From an uncultured Burkholderiales bacterium (GTDB taxonomy: Bacteria > Pseudomonadota > Gammaproteobacteria > Burkholderiales > Burkholderiaceae_C), in the NCBI GenBank assembly GCA_937871935.1, contig CALMQI010000252.1, positions 1 through 45,687 on the forward strand: 45,687 nt of DNA, given 5' to 3'. Position 1 is the stretch's first letter. Each line of letters opens with the position of its first letter. Of the stretch, positions 1-7,100 are shown piece after piece. Under the pieces are notes generated by a model. That model saw only the letters and a program-made list of their open reading frames with translations, was not told the origin of the DNA and ran no database searches. A program made the translations under genes and the position numbers.

Positions 1-303
1 GGCGGGAATGGCGGCCCATGCAGTAAGGCCTGCAACGAAGGCCAGCGTGACGAACAGGACAACGCCGGCGCGGCGGCGGATCTGGCCAGGGCGCTTCCGT
101 TTCAGCATGGCGATGCGTTCGGTCAGGGGATGTTCGGCGCCGGGCGGCCAGTAGCAGCCGAGGGGTAGCGGGTAGGCGGCGAGTTGCGTCTTCACCAGCG
201 CGTCAGCGTAGAGGCGGCGCGCCTGCGGGCGGCGTGCGATGACAGCGGCGTCGCAGGCCATCTCCTGGTCGATGCGCAGGAAATGCGCGGCGAGGTGATC
301 GAA
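1..303 (-). CDS. BlaR1-like M56 family peptidase, C-terminal fragment (host gene)
   Basis: An open minus-strand frame runs off the left edge and encodes about 100 residues. The visible part contains a segment reading LRIDQEMACDAAVIAR, followed by RRLYADALVKTQLA, a PLGCYWPPG stretch, and a hydrophobic segment of about 20 residues after a basic run. This order is typical of M56 peptidases of the BlaR1/MecR1 type, integral membrane proteins that sense cell-wall stress or antibiotics and cleave a repressor. The HExxH zinc motif would lie upstream and is absent. The wording resembles Lysobacterales homologues. It is not a phage gene, and the frame simply continues into phage DNA above about position 300 without homology. 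The call is from recalled family features, not a search. Confidence 0.72.
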
Positions 304-701
304 GACGACGGCTTCATCGTCGACACGCTGCTGCGCACGGCCAAGGCCTGCGTGCTGCCGCTGTTGGCGGTACCGCCGGGGTAAGTGTTGGTCAGCGAGA
401 CCCCTGCGGTGACGATGCCCACCAGCGCCACCGGGCGCCCCGCCGTATCCGTGCGAGCGATCTCGATTTCGCCGTAGTGGTTGGCACCAGCCGCTGCGTG
501 AGAGGTGACGCTGCGCACCGTGCCGAGCGCGCTGACGATGGTGGCGAGCTGATCTGCAGCACTGAGCGTGATGTCGGCGTCTTTGTTGGCGGGGTCCCAC
601 GCCTGCGCCGGGGCCGCCGAGCCGAAGCGGTACGGGTCGAGCAGATACCCGCGCTGCGAGCGCCGCAGAGCCGTGCGGATGTGGCTGCTGCGGTCGATCA
701 T
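192..701 (-). pseudogene. SPRY-like tail fibre protein, truncated and fused to host sequence
   Basis: The reading frame begins with ATG at 701, overlapping the stop of the upstream fibre gene by ATGA. Residues 1 to about 115 look like a phage SPRY/B30.2-type domain: WDPANKDADITLS, a VRSV segment, an HYGEIEIA strand and a GVSLTNTYPGG segment. A complete SPRY domain needs roughly 50-60 more residues. Instead, after about position 355 the frame becomes low-complexity Ser/Arg/Pro sequence, which is the out-of-frame shadow of the M56 peptidase gene. The protein is therefore truncated. It presumably sat at the distal end of the tail fibre or bound the preceding fibre. The truncation could be a biological deletion or integration junction, or an assembly chimera. 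Confidence 0.6.
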
Positions 702-2656
702 GCGTACAGCCCGGTGACGGTGACGATGGCGCCCATTGCGCCCGTGCCGGCAACGTCCTGGTCGAACTCGATCAGGTCATCGATAGCGAAGGTCGTCGTG
801 CTCATCACGACCGGCGTCGCAGCCGTCAGCGAGGTCAGCTCTGACACATCGATGCTGAGTTTGGTACTCATCATCGTAGCGCCGTTCTTGTTCATGTCGA
901 CGGTCGGCAGGCCCGAACTCGACGCGACGCGCAGCGACAAGCGAGCAGACACACCGGTCGCTGCAAACGCCGGGCGCCAGTAGCCCTTCGTCACGCCGGT
1001 GGTCAGTGCCGTCGTCAGGTCCGAGAGAGCGATTTCCTTCTCGAAGGGCATGCCGACGCGGCTGGTCGCGGCTAGGTTCTTCACCGCCTCGGTGACGTAC
1101 ACCTGTTTGATGTCGGCATTGGTCAGCGCGCTGCTCGGCTGGTCTCCATAGAGCACAAGCAGCCGCTGATCCAGCAATTCGATTGGCGCCCCGTACTCCA
1201 TTTCGTAGGTTGCGGTGTCGAGGTCGAACAATGAACTCCACGTCGCGCCGCGGTCGATCGAGGTGTAGGCGATGGCATCGCCGATTCCTGCGCCTTCGTT
1301 CTTGCGCGTCACCGCGATCAGCGTGCCGGTCGATGCCTGGATGAAGTGCGGTTGAGCGTGCCCCGCGAACGCGACGGCCGGCGCACTCCAGGTGGCGCCG
1401 TCGTCCGTGCTCGTGCTCTTGTAGATGTCGCCGTCGCCATCCGTCGTGCGCAGCAGCGCGAGCAGTGAGCCATCGTCGAGCAGGGCGACATGGGCCTCGT
1501 AGTAGTTGCGCGTGCCCTGGTTGTTTGCCAGCGTGACCTGCGATCCCCATGTCTCGCAATCGTCCGTGCTGCGCAGCAGCACCATGCGGTTGTGCGTGTC
1601 ACCGCTGTTCTGCCCTTCCACTGCCGCCAAGCAATCGCCGTTGGGCAGTTGCACGACGGGGCTAGAGCCGTAGCTGAAGCTCGACAGGCTGCTGTTGATC
1701 GTAACCTCGGCCGACCAGATGACGCCGAAGTCGTCGCTATAAACGAGGTAGGCGCCGTCGAGCGGGTTGCTCGGGTAGTTGTAGCGCAGATAGGTGCACA
1801 CCACCCGGCCGCTGGCCAGCGATGCCACGCCGACGCCGCTGCACCGCTCGCTGGCGTGGTCGGCAATCGTGAATTGCGCACCCCAGGTGATCGTGCCGTC
1901 CGGCGATTCGACGCCGATCTTGCCGACGACGTTGCCCGTGTTGTCGCCGCCGTGCGCCGCGCCCGTCGTGTACATCAGCAGCAGGTCGCCGGTTTGCATG
2001 CGGCAGACGTGCGGCCAGGAGAGGTACGTGCTGTCGTTGGCGACGGTCGAGGCGCTACCCAGCGTGAGGGTGCCGAGGCCGACCCGCAATGGGTCGCGGA
2101 ATGTGCCATCGCGCATCAAATACTTCTTGGACTGCAAGACCTGAGCGTGGACCGCAAAGGCGTTGCCGGTGCCGCTACCGCCAGGCTGCGCGATCCATGC
2201 GTTCTGTGCGGCCGACCACGTGAGCACGTCCCCGTCGTCCGGCGCGCCGGTGTTTGGCAGCACGTCTGACAGGTCGAACAGTGACAGCACGACGGCTCCG
2301 GTCTGGCCGTTCACGCTGGACACAGCGCCGCCGCCTGTGGGGTCTTCCCAATCTGCGGTCGGCCCAGACTGCTGCGTCAGCACTTGCCCTGGCGTGCCGG
2401 GCGGAATCTCGACCCACGCACCAAGCGCCGCGCTGTACATCAGCATCGCGCCGTCAATGAATCCTCCGCTTGGGGGCGCGACGATCAGCGGGTTCACTGA
2501 GCCAACATCCTCCCAGCCCGCGCCATTCCAGGCGCTTAGGATTCCGGTATCTGTCGCAAACCAAAACCCGAGGACATCCCCGTAAAGGTCCGGCGTTGCA
2601 GGGCGTGACGCAATCGGTCCGCGGCCGAAGTAGTCACGAAGGGCGCCAGAGGCCAT
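698..2656 (-). CDS. Tail fibre protein with sialidase-like Asp-box propeller
   Basis: This 652-residue protein starts with ATG at 2656, overlapping the previous stop. Residues 1-165 are typical fibre-adaptor sequence, with a VLTWSAAQNAW segment and a VNGQTGAVVLSL segment of the collar type common in tail fibres. Residues about 190-530 hold four Asp-box (BNR) motifs of the S-x-D-x-G-x-T-W type, near residues 306, 362, 415 and 465. This indicates a sialidase-type beta-propeller. The last ~110 residues are a separate beta-rich C-terminal domain. It is likely the receptor-binding or glycan-degrading fibre. Asp boxes are structural, so catalysis is not proven and I did not identify an arginine triad. 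It lies in the tail-fibre cluster upstream of the SPRY gene. Confidence 0.8.
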   Translation of the reverse strand: MASGALRDYFGRGPIASRPATPDLYGDVLGFWFATDTGILSAWNGAGWEDVGSVNPLIVAPPSGGFIDGAMLMYSAALGAWVEIPPGTPGQVLTQQSGPTADWEDPTGGGAVSSVNGQTGAVVLSLFDLSDVLPNTGAPDDGDVLTWSAAQNAWIAQPGGSGTGNAFAVHAQVLQSKKYLMRDGTFRDPLRVGLGTLTLGSASTVANDSTYLSWPHVCRMQTGDLLLMYTTGAAHGGDNTGNVVGKIGVESPDGTITWGAQFTIADHASERCSGVGVASLASGRVVCTYLRYNYPSNPLDGAYLVYSDDFGVIWSAEVTINSSLSSFSYGSSPVVQLPNGDCLAAVEGQNSGDTHNRMVLLRSTDDCETWGSQVTLANNQGTRNYYEAHVALLDDGSLLALLRTTDGDGDIYKSTSTDDGATWSAPAVAFAGHAQPHFIQASTGTLIAVTRKNEGAGIGDAIAYTSIDRGATWSSLFDLDTATYEMEYGAPIELLDQRLLVLYGDQPSSALTNADIKQVYVTEAVKNLAATSRVGMPFEKEIALSDLTTALTTGVTKGYWRPAFAATGVSARLSLRVASSSGLPTVDMNKNGATMMSTKLSIDVSELTSLTAATPVVMSTTTFAIDDLIEFDQDVAGTGAMGAIVTVTGLYA

Positions 2657-3318
2657 CAGCCGATCTCCACGTAGACGAGATTTCCATCGGGCAGGTACAC
2701 CAGAACTGGCGGCACCTCGCCGGTGACCACAGGCAACACGCCACCGATGGTGTTCCCTTGATCGACGAAGCCATAGCCTACCGCCATCTCGGTCGCGCTG
2801 ATGGCGGCGCCGACTGGGAGCCTCTCACCGATCGGCGCCTCCGTGAGCCCCCCATCGGGGGCGGCGTACAACGTCGCGCCGACCGTGAATGCTGCGCCAG
2901 GCACTTCCACGATGCCACCTGGTAGGCGCACCGCGATCTCGCCGCCGGCTAGGGTCGAGGATGCGGCAATGCCGAGATACGCGGCCGAATCGAGAGGATC
3001 GTCCGGGTCGATCAGGCTCACCACGCTCAAACCCGAAACCCGAACTGGATCGCCGACGTTGGTGTCATCCGCGGCAAATAGCTGGAGGGTGAAGGGGTCA
3101 GCGCCTTCAAGCGAGATCAGCCGCCGATCAAGACCTGCCAATGCCGAAGACAAGTTGCCGGAGGCTTGCGCCAGGCGCACGCCGGTAAGCAGACCCTCCA
3201 GCGAAGTGATGTACGCCTCGACGTTGCGGAAGCGCTCGCGGATGTTGGCGATCGATTGCTGCACGCGCTGCAACTGCAGTGCGTTCGGCGTGGTGATGCT
3301 GGGGCGGCCGAGGGGCAT
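2656..3318 (-). CDS. Tail fibre-associated structural protein
   Basis: This is a 220-residue protein with no family I can name. Residues 1-60 are helical and contain a heptad-like run (LQRVQQSIANIRERF), suggesting an oligomerising N-terminal coil. Residues 95-220 are rich in Gly, Val and Pro and look like beta sandwich, with an APIGERLPVGAA segment resembling the small beta domains that phages use to decorate fibres. The stop codon overlaps the start of the 652-residue Asp-box fibre, so the two are probably translationally coupled. The likely role is fibre assembly or attachment to the tail. It is placed between the lysis cassette and the fibre. Confidence 0.6.
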   Translation of the reverse strand: MPLGRPSITTPNALQLQRVQQSIANIRERFRNVEAYITSLEGLLTGVRLAQASGNLSSALAGLDRRLISLEGADPFTLQLFAADDTNVGDPVRVSGLSVVSLIDPDDPLDSAAYLGIAASSTLAGGEIAVRLPGGIVEVPGAAFTVGATLYAAPDGGLTEAPIGERLPVGAAISATEMAVGYGFVDQGNTIGGVLPVVTGEVPPVLVYLPDGNLVYVEIG

Positions 3319-3321
3319 GGA

Positions 3322-3456
3322 TCAGTTCACGGCCATGATCTGACGTTGGCATGGTCGGGCGGACGCCAAGATGCAACACGCAAGCGCTACCAGCGTCTTC
3401 CGCCACGGACACGCGCTTGTCGAGTGCGCGGTGCTGCCGCACAAGGTGCAGGTCAT
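3322..3456 (-). CDS. Small Cys-rich knuckle protein with hydrophobic segment
   Basis: This 44-residue gene starts at the ATG at 3454-3456, which overlaps the endolysin stop (ATGA). A longer in-frame start exists upstream but would lie inside the endolysin gene. The N-terminus is MTCTLCGSTAHSTSACPW, a CxxC-x4-H-x4-C zinc-knuckle-like pattern (Cys3, Cys6, His11, Cys16). A short hydrophobic run (LVALACCILA) follows. Similar tiny proteins with this N-terminal pattern sit after lysis genes in many phages of Proteobacteria. The function is unknown. A hydrophobic run with cysteines could mark a lipoprotein or outer spanin, but the lipobox is unconvincing. Confidence 0.6.
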   Translation of the reverse strand: MTCTLCGSTAHSTSACPWRKTLVALACCILASARPCQRQIMAVN

Positions 3457-3830
3457 GCAATCCCCTCGTGCGCGACGCTGTAGTGGTTGCCGTCTGAAAA
3501 CCGACCACCCCACGTGCCGCCCTGCGATTCCCACCACTCGCCGAGCGGGCGGTGATCTTCCGTTTCCGTCAGGTATTTGCCGTCGCGGAACAGGTTCAGA
3601 TCCACGGCGAGGCGCTGCTTGTGGGCCGACCGACTCTCGCCGTACCCCTTGCGCTCCCCGATGGGCCCAAATACGCGGGGGTCACGGTAAGCGTCGCCGA
3701 GCGTGACCTCGAAACCGAGTTCGTGCGCCTTGTCGATCAAGCGCGGCACCATCTTGGCGAAAGCGCGTTGCTTCGCGCCGAGCGTGAGGGCGGCTCTGAA
3801 CTGATTCAAAACTTGCTTTTCGGTCATCAT
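3453..3830 (-). CDS. Endolysin, M15-type peptidase (VanY/T5-endolysin-like)
   Basis: This 125-residue protein is predicted to cleave the peptide crosslink of peptidoglycan at the end of infection. It has the M15 metallopeptidase layout. The segment SRSAHKQRLAVDL supplies the zinc ligands His70 and Asp77. A later WGGRFSDGNHYS segment supplies the third ligand, His116. The length matches compact L-alanyl-D-glutamate peptidases such as the T5 endolysin. No signal peptide is evident, so export needs the adjacent membrane protein. The start ATG at 3830 overlaps the stop of the upstream holin candidate, and the stop overlaps the downstream Cys-rich gene. All three form one lysis cassette. Confidence 0.88.
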   Translation of the reverse strand: MMTEKQVLNQFRAALTLGAKQRAFAKMVPRLIDKAHELGFEVTLGDAYRDPRVFGPIGERKGYGESRSAHKQRLAVDLNLFRDGKYLTETEDHRPLGEWWESQGGTWGGRFSDGNHYSVAHEGIA

Positions 3831-4183
3831 GGCTTCCTCTTATCGTTGCCCAGCCCCGCCTGCAAGACCGCCAGATTGCGGTCAACCGACGAGACGGTTT
3901 CAGCGACGCGCTGCATCTGCGATCGCAGGTCTTGGATCGCCTCGCGCGCTTCACCCTTCTCTGACTCAGCCTGCTTCTCAAGGCGATCGAGTCGCAGGTT
4001 TGTCGTCGCGCGATCGCTGGAGTACGTCGCCCAGGCGCTGCCAAAAAGAATCAGCAGGGTCACCAGTTGCATGATCATGCCGCTCGAAATAGTGGGGTCG
4101 AACCGGAGCAACTTGCGATGCTGCCTCCGGTCTTGAAAGCCGAGTTCGGTACGGTCTTCGGACATGGGTTGCTCCGTCGTCAA
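3827..4183 (-). CDS. Holin candidate: one membrane segment plus coiled coil
   Basis: This 118-residue protein has a single predicted transmembrane segment at residues about 35-55 (the MIMQLVTLLILFGSAWATY region). A long charged coiled coil with regular Leu/Val spacing follows at about 58-110. The N-terminus is polar and probably cytoplasmic. Its position directly before the endolysin, with an ATGA overlap, argues for a role in lysis. A holin is the simplest reading. A one-TM protein with a long coil could instead be an inner-membrane spanin (i-spanin), and no other spanin is obvious nearby. The start ATG at 4183 overlaps the stop of the 1756-residue virion protein gene. Confidence 0.6.
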   Translation of the reverse strand: MTTEQPMSEDRTELGFQDRRQHRKLLRFDPTISSGMIMQLVTLLILFGSAWATYSSDRATTNLRLDRLEKQAESEKGEAREAIQDLRSQMQRVAETVSSVDRNLAVLQAGLGNDKRKP

Positions 4184-7100
4184 GATCCCTCTCCCGTGCG
4201 CTCATTGTCTTCGGAATTCGCGGCGGCAAGCGCGCCAACCGCTGCGGCGCCAGCGAGCCCGGCCGGTGCTGGGTTTCTCTCCCGCCACTGCTTCGCCGCA
4301 CGGATGAATCCGTCCATATCGGCCGCCGCCCATGCGTCGATCGACTTGTGACCGGCGGCGGATGCGCGCTCTTGCAGCCACACCTCCTGTTCCGCAAGGT
4401 CTGTTGCCAGCAGTGGCTGGCGGGGCTGATCATCCATGAGGTTTCCCTGCCGCGGATCGCCCGCGCTCTCGACACGTTGCACCAAGCCGGCCACCCAATC
4501 GGCGATGCGCCTCGGCGCCCGACTGTCCAGCTCAAGCTGCCGCATGAACTCAGCCACGCGCGGCGGCGCTTCACCGCCGATCAGCGAGCCCTGAGACAAG
4601 TATTCGTCGACGCGCTGACCAGCCTCGCGCGCATCGCTGAATCGGCGCACGGCTTCGATCAGGTTGGCGACGAACGATGCATCGCCACGGGCGCCGGCCG
4701 CCGACAGTTCGCGCAGGCGCGCCACCTCGGGCGCAGCGCGCAGCAGGCCGGCCATCACGTTGCGGGTGTTGCCATCGGTGGCTTCGGCCATGCGTGCCAC
4801 CAGCTCGGTGTCGTCATAGGCGCGCGAGAAGACCGCATTGCGGATGCGAGCCACGCCGCGCTGCGACAGCTTGCCATCGGCGGTCATGAGCTGGCCGCGC
4901 TCTCCTGGCGCCGCAACCGTGCGCATGAAGTCGCGCACGAAATCGACCGATCGAGCCAGATTGAGGGTGCCATCGTCGTTGGTGACCAGGCCCTCGAGGT
5001 CGGGTAACTGCCCGGCGTCAGCGCGCGCTTGCTCGGCATCGCTCATTGATGCGACGGCCGCCTCGTTGGCCTGGCGCGCGAAGTCGGCGACGTTCACATC
5101 GACCGTGCGCTCGCGCACCAGCGCCGGGCGCGCCATGCCGCGCACCTGGTCGCCCGTCAGGCCGAAGCGCTCAGCATTGGCGGCGATCCAGTCTCGGTAC
5201 CCGTCGGCCTTGCCGGCGCCGTAGGCGCGGCGCAGCGCGATCGTGCGAGCGTTTCCAGACTCGACCAGGCCGGCCGGGCTGATGATCGGTGCGCCGTCGC
5301 TCGCCTTCGGGCTGTCCGCCAGCAGCTCGGGCTGCAATTCGTTGGCGATGCGCGTGATCTGCGCCTCGCTGGCAGCGCGGGAACGATCGCGCGGTTGATA
5401 CTCGGCCGGAAAGTCTGGATTGACCGACAAGTCGTTCCGGTGCGACGTGGTGAGGTCATCCAACTCCACCAAGCGGTACCGCACCGGAACGCGCATGCCG
5501 CGTTCGGTGACTACTGAGGTGTCGGAGCCAGTGTAGCCGGCCAGGGCCGGCGCCGCTACTTCTGGCGGGTCGCTGCGCGCATCGCTTCCGCGAACGCCTT
5601 GCCCAGACCTCCCGGAGCCACCGGCTTCGACGGGGTTGGCGAGGTAGCCTGCAAGGGTCGCGTCGTCGATCTCGCCGGATCGGTGCGCTTCACGAGCAAT
5701 GGCTTCAAGCTGTTCACGGAGGCCATTATCGCCGACAACGGGCAACTCCCGCAAGGACACCTCGGCTTGGTTCCCCCGACCGCGGGAGTTATCAACGAAG
5801 CTGAAATTGACCCGCAAATCACCGCGGTAGCGATCAACCAGCTCACGGATGACCTTGGAAGCGCCGACGTGCGTCTTCACATGCTCCGGGATCGGTACCG
5901 TGCGCCCGCTGCCGTGCTCGGCCTTCTGTCTGTTTGTCCGGCCGATCGCCTGACGAAACGCCTCGACCGGGTCGGCATAGACGTAGACGACATCAGCCTC
6001 GCGTCCGGCCTTGGTGGCTTGCTCTATCTTCTCGATCGAACTGGCCAACTTGTTCATGTTGGTGTCGTAGGTCAGCTCCGGGCTGCCGTACTTGTCACCC
6101 AATGCGTTCACGCCCGTCGTCTTGCCGGCGCCCGTACCGCCAGCAGTGAAGCGCACTCGGCGGTCACGCCCCTCTGGCGTCGGACCTGCCAGCTTCTCCG
6201 CGTACAGGCGTTTGACGAAGGCGCTGGCCGGCTCATGCACGTCGGCCGAGCGCGTGCGGTTTGCCAGATAGTCGGCGCTCAACTCACGCGCCAAGTCCGT
6301 GTTCAGCAGCGTGCCGCCGTTGGTGTCGGGGAGTGCGGCGTAGTCGCGCACAGATTGTGAGTAATCACTCTTCAATCGATCGCTCAGGCGGTCCGTGATC
6401 GGGTTTCCGGTCGGCTCTGTGGCGCGCTCGAACTCGCGCACCGCCGCGGCCACATCCGGCGTCAGCCTGGTTTCTTCGACTGCAGCAGCGGCTTGTGCGC
6501 CGGCGGCGTCTTGGCCTTGCTGATCGCCTTGTTGGCGTCCACCTTGGCCTGGTAGCTCTTGGCCGCGGCCACGAGTTTCTGGGGCGATGCTCGCATTGGG
6601 GGTCTCCTTTTCGAGGATGCGGTCGATCGCGCGTGCGAACGAACCGGGTTGCTTGGCATGCTGCATTGCAGCGCGTTCTACTGCGTTGGGATCCACCCGC
6701 CGCGCGCGCGCCACGCGAACAGCTTCGGCGGCGGCCTGGCCGCCCAGGGATTCCTCGGCCTGCCAGGTTGCGAACTCGGCGTCGCTCAGCTCACGCGCCT
6801 CGCCGGCTGGTAGCGGCTTCGGGCCCTTGGGCGGCAGCAGCGGGCGCGGCGCCAACGGCGCGCCGCCGCCACCTTGCCCGCCGCCACCGCTCGGCTTGTC
6901 TGGCGGACCCTCGATCACCTGGCCGACGGGCAGCAGTGGCAAATCCGGCGCGCGGCCGGTCGCCGACGGCCCGGCCGGTAGCTCGCGCGCCTCGCCGACG
7001 GGCAGCCGCGCCGCGGTTTCCTCGATCACCTCTGGCACCGGTAGGGGGCGCAGCAGCGGCGCGCGACCGGTGGCCGGCGGCTCTGGCGGCAGCTCGCGCG

